From contig NC_012863.1 in assembly GCF_000026945.1 (NCBI RefSeq), positions 587,501 through 651,500 of the forward strand: a stretch of 64,000 nucleotides of DNA. The letters are read 5' to 3'. Position 1 is the first letter of the stretch; the number at the start of each line of letters is the position of its first letter. The stretch is from Candida dubliniensis CD36. Lineage: Eukaryota > Ascomycota > Pichiomycetes > Serinales > Debaryomycetaceae. This document shows positions 20,469 through 30,202 of the stretch, one piece after another. The notes beneath the pieces are model-generated. The model searched no databases and was not told the origin of the DNA. It saw only the letters and a program-made list of their open reading frames with translations. The translations under genes were made by a program, and so were the position numbers.

Positions 20469-21113
20469 ATGTCTGATACTAGTCCAAAAGGAATATTACG
20501 TAATAAGCCAGAAGGTTATGTTGAGGAGACACAATTCCCTGATAAGTTAGATCGTAAAGAAGTGATTAAGAACACTAGGTTGAATGCCCAATTGGCATCA
20601 GAAAGTTCTAAAGGTGATGAAATCAGAGCAAAGATTGCTGAGAAGAAAAAGGAACAAGGGTTACATTCAGCAGAACTACCTGAACATTTGAAATGGGATG
20701 AAATAAATTTGTACAAAAATGAACAAGAGAAGAGTGCTACTATGAAAATTGATGAACCTAAAACACCATACGAAGGAGGTTTTAACCCTGAAGGAGAGTA
20801 TTATAGGGAGGATGACGACAACGAAGGTAATGGAAATGGTGAAGTGGACGATATTCCTGCTTTTGAATTAGGGGAAGGAGAATTTGACAAATTACCTCAT
20901 GAAACTCTGGGTTCTCTCCATGGTAGTCGAGTGATTAAAGATACCAATCACCAGGAGAAAGAACAGGATGAAGAAGATGATTCTGGAGAAAAGGAATTGA
21001 CAGCAGAAGAGAAGCATAGAAGGTTTGAAGAAATGAGAAAGCAACATTATCATATGAAAGGGTTACCATTGAGACAAAAAATAGAAATACCGGACGAAGA
21101 CGATGAAGAGTAG
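20469..21113 (+). CDS. GLC8: Protein phosphatase 1 regulator GLC8 (inhibitor-2 family)
   Basis: This 214-residue acidic, mostly disordered protein is the Glc8/inhibitor-2 regulator of protein phosphatase 1 (Glc7). The three family contact regions are present: KGILRNKP at residues 7-14; HLKWDEINLY near 73-82; and the C-terminal FEEMRKQHYHMKG helix near 185-200, which occupies the PP1 active site. Thr99 in PKTPYEGG corresponds to the proline-directed site that Pho85-type kinases phosphorylate in S. cerevisiae Glc8 to activate it. It converges with ZUO1 over about 180 bases. Confidence 0.9.
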   Translation: MSDTSPKGILRNKPEGYVEETQFPDKLDRKEVIKNTRLNAQLASESSKGDEIRAKIAEKKKEQGLHSAELPEHLKWDEINLYKNEQEKSATMKIDEPKTPYEGGFNPEGEYYREDDDNEGNGNGEVDDIPAFELGEGEFDKLPHETLGSLHGSRVIKDTNHQEKEQDEEDDSGEKELTAEEKHRRFEEMRKQHYHMKGLPLRQKIEIPDEDDEE

Positions 21114-21295
21114 ATTGGAAGGAAGAAAATTAATGTAATGATGTTTATATAATGGCTTGTCTTCTTAAACCTTCATTTGTTTTTGTTTATTGAGTTTGTT
21201 TGGTTGGTTGGTTGGTTGATTGGTTTAGTTTCAGTTTCTGTATAATTGTTTTGATAGTTTACATTCTATATATATTATTTTCCTATAAAAAAAAT

Positions 21296-22579
21296 CTAAT
21301 TAAAATATTTCAAATAGGAAGCATCTAAGGAGCCTGCACCAACCAATTCCTTTGCTACTTCAGCAAAAGTAGATTTCACTGAAGCAGCATCAGCGTCTTT
21401 AACTTTATTGGCAACTTCACCTAATTTAACATCGTCGAATTTTTCAATTAACAAATCAACATCGGCATCAATGTCGGCAGACTTAGCTGCGTCACCAAAG
21501 TAATCATTTTCTTTAACAGCAGCTCTGATGTTTCTTTTGTTTTTCTTTTTAGCAGCTTTAGCAGCTTCTTTGGCTTTTTTAGAGTTGGCTTTCAAAGCAG
21601 CAGCTTCTTCGGCAGCTTTCTTAGCAGCAGCTTCTTCGGCAGCCTTTTTAGCAGCAGCTTCTTCAGCGGCTTTTCTTGATCCGGATTCTTTTTCCCATTT
21701 CTTAGCTGCCTTTTCCTTTTTGGCTTTTTCTTTAAACAATTTAATTCTTGGATCTTCAGCATGAGCTCTTTCGACCAATTCAATAATTCTCTTGTTGTCT
21801 TCTTGCTTCAATTTCTTTCTATTAGCAATATTCTTACGTTCAATATAACGTTTGTGATCTCTGTTGGCAGTGTCATCTGGGACATCTTCATCTTTGAATT
21901 CAAAAGTCTTCCAAGAATCGAATCTTCCCCAAAAGCTGTAGAAAGCATCGACTTCTTCTTTGGTGCTTTCTAAGTTGCCCAATAATGGAACTGGTTGTTT
22001 AGTAGAAAATCTTGCTTCACTTTCAAATACTGGACCCCAAGCTTCAAAGAAGTCGTATTTGGATTTTGGAGCAGGTGGTTTTGGATCATTTTCAACATCA
22101 ATAGAATCGTATTGTCTTCTTTTAACTGGGTCTAACATAACTTCAAAAGCTTTTTGAATGATTTTGAAAAATCCATCGTTTTCTAATCCACCACTAGCGG
22201 ATTTCTTATCTGGATGATGTTTCAAAACTTGTTTTCTATGAGCTCTTCTGATTTGATCTTCAGTTGCTTTACTTCTCAAATGAGATAAACCTAAAACAGC
22301 ATATAAATTGGCAGTCTTCCATTCTCTTGGATCGTGTTCTAATAACTCTTCACTTTGTTCTTCATCACCCAAATCTTCATCTTCATTGACTTCAATTTGT
22401 TTAACGTTCTTTTCAGCCTCCAATTTTTCAAATTCTGACCAAGTGTGTCCACGCAAAGTTCTTGAAGCGTGAGCTAAGAAGTAACGACCAACTGGTTCAA
22501 TTGGACGACGCACTGGCGCAGAGTATTTCGAGACGGCTTTGAATCCGTCAGTAGTTCCTGATGGTAATACAATAGACAT
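21296..22579 (-). CDS. ZUO1: Ribosome-associated J-protein zuotin
   Basis: This 427-residue protein is Zuo1, the Hsp40 of the ribosome-associated complex, which partners Ssz1 and stimulates the Hsp70 Ssb at the polypeptide exit tunnel. The J domain lies at about residues 90-160, with the catalytic HPD at 122-124. The zuotin-homology and ribosome-binding middle follows, including YDFFEAWGPVFESEARFS near 178-195. A long Lys/Ala/Glu helix with tandem EEAAAKKAA-type repeats lies around 300-345, and the C-terminal four-helix bundle closes the protein. Length and order match the S. cerevisiae protein. An AAAAATTTTT RRPE-like element lies about 60 bases upstream. Confidence 0.95.
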   Translation of the reverse strand: MSIVLPSGTTDGFKAVSKYSAPVRRPIEPVGRYFLAHASRTLRGHTWSEFEKLEAEKNVKQIEVNEDEDLGDEEQSEELLEHDPREWKTANLYAVLGLSHLRSKATEDQIRRAHRKQVLKHHPDKKSASGGLENDGFFKIIQKAFEVMLDPVKRRQYDSIDVENDPKPPAPKSKYDFFEAWGPVFESEARFSTKQPVPLLGNLESTKEEVDAFYSFWGRFDSWKTFEFKDEDVPDDTANRDHKRYIERKNIANRKKLKQEDNKRIIELVERAHAEDPRIKLFKEKAKKEKAAKKWEKESGSRKAAEEAAAKKAAEEAAAKKAAEEAAALKANSKKAKEAAKAAKKKNKRNIRAAVKENDYFGDAAKSADIDADVDLLIEKFDDVKLGEVANKVKDADAASVKSTFAEVAKELVGAGSLDASYLKYFN

Positions 22580-22635
22580 GTTCTTTATTGATATTAAGTT
22601 GGCTAAGAAGGATTTAAGATGGTTGAGAAAAAAAA

Positions 22636-22645
22636 AAAAATTTTT
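22636..22645 (-). promoter_or_regulatory. RRPE-like element upstream of ZUO1
   Basis: AAAAATTTTT, followed by CTTC, sits about 60 bases before the ZUO1 start at the end of a poly-A run. It matches the RRPE core, but AT-rich DNA makes chance matches common. Confidence 0.35.
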
Positions 22646-22796
22646 CTTCTTTTGCTTCTTCTCGTTTTTCTTTTAATTTCAGTGTGCAAATTGAGTGATT
22701 GCATTTTTCACTCTATGTATGTATGAATTGTTTTGGAACATAACTACGATAAGCATCTATTCAAAAAAAAAAAAAGCTTCTATACACTTGTCTAGC

Positions 22797-23570
22797 TTAA
22801 CTTTGTTCCTTTATGGCAGACATATCTAATACTTCTATAGACCCTTCCCCCTTGGCAACTTTGTTGCTTCCATCTGTATTTTCAATTAATGTGACCAAGA
22901 CTCTATAATTTATAGGATCTATAATACCAACAATCTCAAATTGTTTTCCATTGTTATCTTCCTCCACAATTTGATCAATAACAGGTTTTATTTCATCTTG
23001 AAAAGATTTCAAGTATGCCTTTTTGGATAATGTGATTCTCACTTTCATTTGAGCTCTGGCAATGGGTATGATTTGTTTTTCAACTAATAATTTGATGGCA
23101 TCTAATGCTTGAATTTTAGTTTGTTTGGTAGGATTCAAATGAAACTTGACTTCATTCAATGCCTTTTCAATCATACTTGGAGGATATCTCTTTTTAGATC
23201 TTGGATTTATACATTTTGTGGAAATTATATTTAAAAATTCATTTTGCTTTTGTTGTAAATTTGCATTTCTTTCCTTTTCATTCAATTGAATTTCTCCTTT
23301 GTTTAAAATTTCAGCTATAATCTCATCTTGATTCGTGGTGCCAAAACATTTCTGTAAATCATCGTTATTGGCAACTTGACCTTTGGAAACATTTATGAAA
23401 ACTTGTGGGATCTGTAACACTTCATCAATATCTTTCTCCACTTTCAGTCTCCAATCTTGAACTTTATTTTGATAACATGCAATCTCAAATCTTTTCTTCC
23501 CCTTTTTCATTCGAACTAAGGAAACATTTGTAAGTCTAATCTGACTATTTGGTTGATTAATTACCGCCAT
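22797..23570 (-). CDS. SDO1: SBDS-family 60S maturation factor SDO1
   Basis: This 257-residue protein is Sdo1, the orthologue of human SBDS. It works with the GTPase Efl1 to release Tif6 from late 60S subunits. The N-terminal FYSH domain (about residues 1-95) includes NSQIRLTNVSLVRMKKGKKRFEIACY and the DEVLQIPQVFINVSKGQ segment. Helical domain II contains SKKRYPPSMIEKAL near 125, and the ferredoxin-like domain III starts near 170 with IPIARAQMKVRI. Length is close to the S. cerevisiae protein (250). Its promoter carries a GATGAG and an AAAATTTTC element. Confidence 0.95.
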   Translation of the reverse strand: MAVINQPNSQIRLTNVSLVRMKKGKKRFEIACYQNKVQDWRLKVEKDIDEVLQIPQVFINVSKGQVANNDDLQKCFGTTNQDEIIAEILNKGEIQLNEKERNANLQQKQNEFLNIISTKCINPRSKKRYPPSMIEKALNEVKFHLNPTKQTKIQALDAIKLLVEKQIIPIARAQMKVRITLSKKAYLKSFQDEIKPVIDQIVEEDNNGKQFEIVGIIDPINYRVLVTLIENTDGSNKVAKGEGSIEVLDMSAIKEQS

Positions 23571-24035
23571 ATTCCAAAGTAATGTGTTGATGGAGGAATG
23601 AGATACACTGTTTGTATTAGGATGGTGATGAGCAATAAAATTTTCTACTGTGTGAGAGTTGAGATGTCAAGCGAAAACAAGCTTTTGAAATCAACAACTG
23701 ACTATATTTAGTGTTGTAAAGTAAAAAATGAAAATAAAAAAAAAAAAAAATGTTAAAGGTATAGAACAAGAATGCTATCTTTATCTACAAGCTAAACCAA
23801 AGCTGGTTATTAGCATTTAATTGCAGTTATATGTCTTTTTTGTATATTGTAAATTGTTTATGAATAAAAAAAAAAAGGAGGGGTGTAAGCCTGAATATGT
23901 AAATTAAAACACTGTGGAAAGCAATGAATTCCCTATATTTTCCCATTCAAAGTATATCATACTAGTTTCTGAGTCATTCCACCTTTCAATGAGCTTTTTA
24001 TTTTATGAATATATTATTTTTAAATAACCATTTGT
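23571..24035. other. SDO1 upstream / QCR9 downstream region
   Basis: This 465-base gap holds the SDO1 promoter, poly-A tracts near 23737-23750 and 23865-23875, and a TGAGTCAT word at 23970-23977 that matches a Gcn4/AP-1 half-palindrome, though it is far from SDO1. I see no extra gene. Confidence 0.5.
23627..23645 (-). promoter_or_regulatory. PAC/RRPE-like pair upstream of SDO1
   Basis: GATGAG at 23627-23632 and AAAATTTTC at 23637-23645 lie about 60-75 bases upstream of the SDO1 ATG. The core GATGAG is on the plus strand, whereas PAC works in either orientation. Confidence 0.45.
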
Positions 24036-24383
24036 TTATTCGTCATCTTCTTCATCGGCTTCAAGGAATTTCCCTTTGACATTTTTCCATAACTTAGCTT
24101 TGTTGTGTTCATCCCACCATTTGTTCACAGCAACATCAAAAAATCCTTGGAAGGCAAAGGCACCACCAAAGATAGTAGCAACGTAAATTGAGTTTCTTTC
24201 AAGTAAACGACCGAGGACTGTCTATAGATAAATAAATGTTAGTACTCTTTGGAACAAATAAAAGAGGATGTGAAGTTATCCTGAAAAAAAACTAGCATTC
24301 CTTCAGTTATATCCAGTTCCTTTCTATAAATCACACGAAATCCTCTTGGTTCATGGCAGTCCATAATATTTACATACCAACAT
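24036..24383 (-). CDS. QCR9: Cytochrome bc1 subunit 9, spliced
   Basis: Exon 1 is six bases (24378-24383, ATG TTG) and exon 2 is 24036-24221, together coding for 63 residues. Qcr9 is the small single-pass subunit of mitochondrial complex III. Exon 2 shows the family plan: LLERNSIYVATIFGGAFAFQ (start of the membrane helix), then the FDVAVNKWWDEHNKAKLWKNV region, and an acidic tail ending EEDDE, as in S. cerevisiae Qcr9 (66 residues, also intron-bearing). An in-frame ATG 21 codons upstream (24444-24446) could give a longer first exon. I prefer the short form because yeast Qcr9 has no cleaved presequence. It is too small and interrupted to be found as a simple open frame. Confidence 0.87.
24222..24377 (-). 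other. QCR9: QCR9 intron (156 bases)
   Basis: On the minus strand it begins GTATGT right after ATG TTG, contains a perfect TACTAAC, and ends ATCTATAG. An intron at the extreme 5' end is shared with the S. cerevisiae gene. Confidence 0.87.
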
Positions 24384-24767
24384 CTTTGTATTATTTGTTG
24401 TTGTATAAGTGATTGAAATCTCTATTAGACTTTTGGTTTCTTGCATTTTTTTTCTCTTAAAATTCTCACTGTCTGGTCAAATTATTTTTCACTGTGAATT
24501 GATTGGTTGTAGTTGTATGCAGAATATTTACAAATTCACAGCAAAACTAAAGTACATATAGACAGATCGATGATGATGATATAAAGCTCTCAGAAACAAT
24601 TACAGAAGTTAGCCATTAAAAATAAAATAAAAGCGAACACGAAACTCAAATTAAAACTATTCTATGTGCAAAGAAGATCAAACTAAAAACTAAACTAAAA
24701 ACTGAAAAATGAAAAATGAAAATTTACCCAAATATATATTTAACCAATGCGTGATAGTTTTCTTCAA
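24384..24767. promoter_or_regulatory. QCR9 promoter / CRH11 3' flank
   Basis: This 384-base gap between QCR9 exon 1 and the CRH11 stop codon contains a repeated AAAACTAAA/GAAAAATGA patch near 24675-24722. I see no gene. Confidence 0.45.
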
Positions 24768-26132
24768 TTAAACAAATAAGAAACCAATCAATGCAATAAA
24801 CCCGAAAAGAGAGGTAGTTCTAGCAACACTAACTGCCCCATTATTTTCAGTGGTCAGAACAGAGGGTGTTTCTGAAGCAGAGGAAGATGGAGCAGCTCCG
24901 CCAGTTGAAATAAATACAGTGGAGGCAGTACTTGAAGCTGTTGTTGCTGGAGCTGAGTTTGAAGATCCACTAGTAGTACCAGCTGCAGTAGAAACAGTTG
25001 CAGATGCAGGAACAGAAACTCCGGAAGAACTGGTAATGGTAGTCTTATCACCTCCTTCAGTATTAATGAATACAATCACAGAAGCACTTGGAACAGAATT
25101 AGACTTTTCACTTGAAGAAGAGCTGGAGGTGGAGGTGGTGGATGAGGATGAGGATGAGTATGAGGATGAAGATGAGCTGGATGAAGAAGCGGATGATGAT
25201 GTGCTAGATGATGAGGATGTGCTTGATGAATCTGAGGAACTCGATGAACTCGATGAGCTATCGTTAGAGTCCACAGATTGTCCATTTTCTAATTTCTTAA
25301 TATCGTCTTGTGCTTGGTCGTATCTTCCGTTAACTTCACCACCATCGGCTTTGATGGATTTCCAAGAACCTGATTGATCAGAATAACTGTATTGCTTACC
25401 TGACGAATAATCAGCAACCAAAACAGACTTAATACCCATAGTAAATGGAGCTTGTGAGTAATCAGTGATTCCACCAGCCCAGTCAATGGTACCTGGTTGA
25501 TTAGAAGGATCGCCACCAGCCCAGATACCAGCATAAATGGCCATTGGTGATTGTGGGAAACCTTGTGCATTATCTTTTGGAATGGTTCTGATAACATTAC
25601 CGTCAACCGACCAAGTAACTGCATCTTGAGTCCAATCAATTACATAAGTGTGATAGTCTTTCAATGGGTTGGCAATATCATGATACCCACCACGATCGTA
25701 AGTAGCAGTATTACCTTTGATAAAATAATTCGATTGCCATTGATATGGGTCACCACCAAACATTTCAATATCTATTTCGTCTAAATCGTCTGATTGCAAG
25801 TAAAAAGACGACACTATACCTTTACCTTCTGCACCTTTTAAAACAACTTCGACACGACCAAACATAATGTAGAAATTCGATTTAAAGGAAGGATTATCAA
25901 ATCTTTTTTTCATAGTCAAGGATAAACCATTAGAGCCAGTGTCAATAGTACCTTGTTTTTTTAAACTTTCGAAATGAGGGCCCAAGTCATTGTCAAATTT
26001 TTCCAAAAATGATGATCCCAAAGCAGGATTTGGAGAACAATTGCTTGATTTCAATGGGTTACATGTGTCGGCATTTGTATTAGCAGCAAATAATAATGTA
26101 GTTGCTATAGTAGCGAGTGTAGTGAATTTCAT
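24768..26132 (-). CDS. CRH11: GPI-anchored CRH-family cell-wall transglycosylase
   Basis: This 454-residue protein belongs to the CRH family (GH16), which links chitin to beta-glucans in the fungal wall. It has a signal peptide (about residues 1-21); a Cys-bearing CNPLKSSNC segment; the GH16 catalytic motif DEIDIE at 118-123, with Glu119 as nucleophile, Asp121 as helper and Glu123 as acid/base; and WAGG segments near 205 and 220. A Ser/Thr-rich stalk (about 290-425) includes long Ser runs. A C-terminal hydrophobic tail after ENNGA forms the GPI signal. Candida has three members (CRH11, CRH12, UTR2). Length close to 453 and the lack of a chitin-binding module favour CRH11, but the paralogue choice is from memory. 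Confidence 0.88.
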   Translation of the reverse strand: MKFTTLATIATTLLFAANTNADTCNPLKSSNCSPNPALGSSFLEKFDNDLGPHFESLKKQGTIDTGSNGLSLTMKKRFDNPSFKSNFYIMFGRVEVVLKGAEGKGIVSSFYLQSDDLDEIDIEMFGGDPYQWQSNYFIKGNTATYDRGGYHDIANPLKDYHTYVIDWTQDAVTWSVDGNVIRTIPKDNAQGFPQSPMAIYAGIWAGGDPSNQPGTIDWAGGITDYSQAPFTMGIKSVLVADYSSGKQYSYSDQSGSWKSIKADGGEVNGRYDQAQDDIKKLENGQSVDSNDSSSSSSSSSDSSSTSSSSSTSSSASSSSSSSSSYSSSSSSTTSTSSSSSSEKSNSVPSASVIVFINTEGGDKTTITSSSGVSVPASATVSTAAGTTSGSSNSAPATTASSTASTVFISTGGAAPSSSASETPSVLTTENNGAVSVARTTSLFGFIALIGFLFV

Positions 26133-28660
26133 TATTGATCTATGATGTGTGTTGTTTTTTTGGATTTTTTTTTTTTTTTTTGCAACTAAAGTCTACAACT
26201 GATAGGCAGAAAAAAGTATATGTAAAAATTAAAACTTGATTTGGTTGATAATGTAGAATGAAATCAATAAAGAAGAAAGAAAGAAGCAAGATCAAGAAAC
26301 TTGAAAAATGAAAAATGAATCTAGCTAGTATATATATACTTTTTTTTTTTTAATTTGTTGGTGGTAGTCATTTGGAAAGAACTTTATCTGATTTGAAAGG
26401 GGGGAGAATGTTTGGGCGTGTTTTATGTATGTGGGTACATTGTTGAAGCGAGGCATTGCAAGTAGAGATTTTGTTTCTAAAAACAAAACAAAATAAATAA
26501 ATAAAATATTACACAATATTTTTACATTATTGAGAGAGAGTGTGTGTGTATATTAAAAAGAGTTAATTAATTAACAACTGAATATTACTACAGAAACAGT
26601 TAAAATACTTTGTGTTATACCAAAATCAGTTTATATTTAGAAACAATACAAATAAAAAACGGACCGGTATTGAACACTCTATCGAACAATAGGAACAATA
26701 ATAATAAATAGAACCAAGAAATACAAAGACAAAAGCAAAAAAAAAAAAAAAACTCGTGGTGGTCACATACTCAGTTATTCTTCTTGGGGATTGAATCATT
26801 TGCTGACGGTGATCAAGAAGAAAAACAATTAAAAAAAAAGATGGCTGGATCAACATTCATGAATTGTATTTATGTGTAATTATTTGGGAGAGTTGATAAG
26901 CTGTATCGTGTTAATGATTTGTGGGTTGCCAATTTGCAGATGCCAGATAATTATTAAATATTGGACCACTTTACAACGGAGGCTGGATAAGTGGCCCTGT
27001 TGAGTTGTGTTAATACGAATATTTTCTTTTTTAGTTTTTGTTTGATTGATAATGATATTTGCTCCAATCTCTGCTGGTCATAAAAGACAAATCAGGAAAT
27101 TATTTCGGTCCAAAGAAAAAAATAGAAAATATTTTCTCGTTTAATTTCCTGAACAGTATTTTGTCCCTCAAGGTTTTCCTATCCCCTTGATCCATATCTC
27201 CAGGCTAATCAATGGCTTAGTAAGTTGTTTTGTTGTTGTTGTTGCTGTTGTCGTCACTGGTCTGATACAGTAATAGATTTCTAAAACATCAAAGGGTTAA
27301 GTTATAGTTTCCAACAATAAGTATGTTTTTAGGACGGTTTTTTCAATTCTTTTTTTAGTACTGTTATTGTTAGTTTTAGACTATTGTCAACAATATGCAA
27401 ACAATAACAATAAAGAGAAAAACACGAAGAAAAGAATTGATAAATAGCTTAGTGTGTGGACGCATCGTTCTTTACACTTTTAGTACACATACCATTAAGA
27501 CGGTGACGGTAGTTTATCTTGAATCCTGGTTTTTCAGAAAAGTACTGCGCCAAACTCTTGATTCGCGTTATCGTTAGTATTTTCTAATGCAGCTTTTCAA
27601 TCTGTGTTTACTCTTTCAGGTAAAATCATTGGCAGACTAATTTTATGACATAAAGCTGCATAATTTAGATTGGATTATGTGAAGCAAACATTCTTCAAAT
27701 GAATTTGTGTAGATTTGAATAGAGGCAAGCTTGTGATATGTGAGGGAATGCTGTATTCATTATTAGCCACGCATTCTGTACGTCCTTTGAGGTTCTGTTC
27801 AGTTTTGTTTGATCACATCAAATATCGAGAGTAGGCATAAATGTTCATATTCCTATTAGAAAATTGATTTAAATAGGACTGTAAAGGGTATTTGAAGTTT
27901 TTTTTTGCACAAATTTTGGCTTAAATACTTACTGTAGGTAGGTTTTACAGTAAATTCAATAACTCAGTACCATCATTACCAGAAATAATCTATACTGCCA
28001 GTGTCATTATTAATATTCAAACCTAGCAGTAGTTACTTGCTGACGGAAGTTAATTCAATATATATAGATACCAATGAAATTACAGGGGTGAAGACATTTA
28101 ACAAATTCATGAGAGTACTACGGCCTAGGTAATATAAAAGTAGAATGAACATTTTGGCACGAATTTTTATTGAAAGAAGTCACCGTTATTGTGTGTTGAG
28201 TTTTTCTTATCTAAGACTACCAGTAAAACCATCAATGCCAATATTTTAGTATAAATTACTATGGTGAGTGGTGGCGGAGGGGTAGAACAGGAATAAAAAA
28301 GCTGTCTTCCTTACATAAGCTTCAAAGGCTGCAACAACAGATTTCAAGTACTTGGTGGCGCAAAAAAAAAAAAGAACACTCATCAGTGTGACTTCCAGCC
28401 GAGACACCCCCCATCTATTCACCATCCATCCACGACCAACACACAAAATGCTATTCAACTAAGAAGGCAAAAAAAGAAAAACGAGAAGAATTAATTTCAA
28501 TTAAATTAGAACAAAAAAATGGAACTTCTTATCACTTATCCCAAATATCATCACTACCAATACCAGATACCCTTAGTATTATTATTAATTTCTTTCTTTC
28601 TTTCTCACTATTCCATAAATTTTAGATTAATAAGCAAAGCGTCATAACTCATATCCAAAT
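26133..28660. promoter_or_regulatory. Long divergent intergenic region, CRH11/SSH4-like
   Basis: About 2.5 kb separates these divergent genes. It holds T and A runs (26160-26180, 26341-26351, 26738-26752), GTT repeats (27227-27246), and a hairpin-capable inverted repeat at 27929-27953. I see no coding region, tRNA or terminal-repeat pair I can support. The length suggests complex regulation of CRH11, a stress-responsive wall gene, or an unannotated non-coding transcript. Both are inference. Confidence 0.5.
27929..27953. repeat. 8-bp inverted repeat with 9-base loop
   Basis: TTACTGTA (27929-27936) and TACAGTAA (27946-27953) are perfect reverse complements. They could be a symmetric binding site or a small RNA hairpin. 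No further support. Confidence 0.4.
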
Positions 28661-30202
28661 ATGTTTCTATCAGCGTTATTTGTTGTACCATTCACTGTGG
28701 CCCATCCAACAATTCTTACACAATACAATGGGGGACTCGATGACCAACAACCAGTTATTAAGCCACCCTTTAGACATTCAGACGGACCACAAACTTCAGA
28801 CGACGATTTAGCCAACTTTTTAATTATATCTTTTATAACATTTGCTTCGTTAATAGTGGTTATACTATTATCACTAGTAATTTTTTGGATTGTAAGACGA
28901 TCACGTCAGTTATCCCAGGACGAAATTGACAGGGAAGAAGAAAATCAAGCTTACTTGGAGTTAAATTCTGATGAACAAGAACTATATTTTCAATCCAAGG
29001 AGTTTCTAACCAACAGTCCGTACTTGGTTGGTGATTTAACCTTGAGCCAGGAATTGTCGATACAGGAAAAAGGTATCACGGCATTTGAGTTTCAAAAAGA
29101 TGCGGTTTTGACAAATAACGATTTGATGATTCTTAATAAGTGTGAGTTGAATTTCTTCCAGAGCTTTGAATGTTCCACTCAAACTAATTTACCTATTCCA
29201 ATGAAAAACGAGGTGTATTATTTCGAATCTAAAATATACTCGTTGCCTAACCCCGATGAAACCGTCATATCTATTGGTTTAAGTATCAAGCCATACCCAT
29301 GGTTTAGGTTACCCGGAAGACATCCACATTCTGTTTGCTACGATTCGAATGGCTATCGAAGACACAATCAACCGTTCCCATTCATTAGTGACCCACCATT
29401 CCCCAGATTGGTCGAAGGTGATGTAATTGGGGTTGGTTATCGAACCCGTTCAGGTACTGTATTTTTCACACGTAATGGTAAGAAAATAAGTGAATCCAAA
29501 TTGGGTGGGCATGTCAAGAATTTCAAAATTGCCAACAAGGGGCAACTTTTCCCTACTATAGGAGCCAACAACGTTTGTTCTGTACATGTTAATTTGGGAC
29601 AAATGGGATTTGTATTTATTGAAGGGAATGTTAAGCATTGGGGTTATGCACCGCTAGAAGGAAATGGGCCCGCTCCTCCTGTTTATAATAAATATAATTC
29701 TGATATTTTGCTAGAAAGATCAGAGATAGACGATGACGATTTGAGTGAAAGAGAAAATGATTTTCCACCAGATTTTTGGGCTATTAATGGAGACGAAGAT
29801 GATCGTGCTGCATCACCTCGTGCTTTAGAGCAGGATAAATTCAGTTACAATGCATACTCAGAGGTCAACTCGCACGATGAAAGAATCACATTGGCCAGTT
29901 TGGTTCCTCCTGTCAAACCACCATCCTATAATGAAGATTTGGAAGAAGGTAACTCGAGTACTCCAACTAACTCAGTGTTACCTGAAGAAGAACAAGTAAA
30001 TAAAAAGAGTAATGAGAGACATAGTTCTGGAAATGTTGCCGATGCTGAAGAAGACCAGAATATAGATGTAAATAATGTGGAAAATGAGGATACCCAAACA
30101 GAGGCTGCTGATATAACGACTGAGGATTCTAATGCTGTGGAGGCAGATAGTCTGAGCATCAATGAAACAGAAGATATAGATAATGACGCTCCTGAGTTAT
30201 AA
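28661..30202 (+). CDS. SSH4: SPRY-domain Rsp5 adaptor, SSH4/EAR1 type
   Basis: This 513-residue membrane protein matches Ssh4/Ear1, endosomal-vacuolar adaptors that bring cargo membrane proteins to the ubiquitin ligase Rsp5. It has a hydrophobic N-terminus (1-14), one strong transmembrane helix (about 52-78) followed by RRSR, and a SPRY/B30.2 domain (about 165-318) with GDVIGVGYRTRSGTVFFTRNGKK. The cytosolic tail carries two PPxY motifs for Rsp5 WW domains, PPVY at 339-342 and PPSY at 420-423, and ends acidic. The yeast pair Ssh4 and Ear1 are close relatives, so the exact orthology is less certain than the family. Confidence 0.87.
   Translation: MFLSALFVVPFTVAHPTILTQYNGGLDDQQPVIKPPFRHSDGPQTSDDDLANFLIISFITFASLIVVILLSLVIFWIVRRSRQLSQDEIDREEENQAYLELNSDEQELYFQSKEFLTNSPYLVGDLTLSQELSIQEKGITAFEFQKDAVLTNNDLMILNKCELNFFQSFECSTQTNLPIPMKNEVYYFESKIYSLPNPDETVISIGLSIKPYPWFRLPGRHPHSVCYDSNGYRRHNQPFPFISDPPFPRLVEGDVIGVGYRTRSGTVFFTRNGKKISESKLGGHVKNFKIANKGQLFPTIGANNVCSVHVNLGQMGFVFIEGNVKHWGYAPLEGNGPAPPVYNKYNSDILLERSEIDDDDLSERENDFPPDFWAINGDEDDRAASPRALEQDKFSYNAYSEVNSHDERITLASLVPPVKPPSYNEDLEEGNSSTPTNSVLPEEEQVNKKSNERHSSGNVADAEEDQNIDVNNVENEDTQTEAADITTEDSNAVEADSLSINETEDIDNDAPEL

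Noticed and set aside
24850..25377. 175-codon open frame antisense to CRH11
   Set aside because: It mirrors the Ser-rich stalk of CRH11, giving an artificial Glu/Asp-rich protein without any domain.
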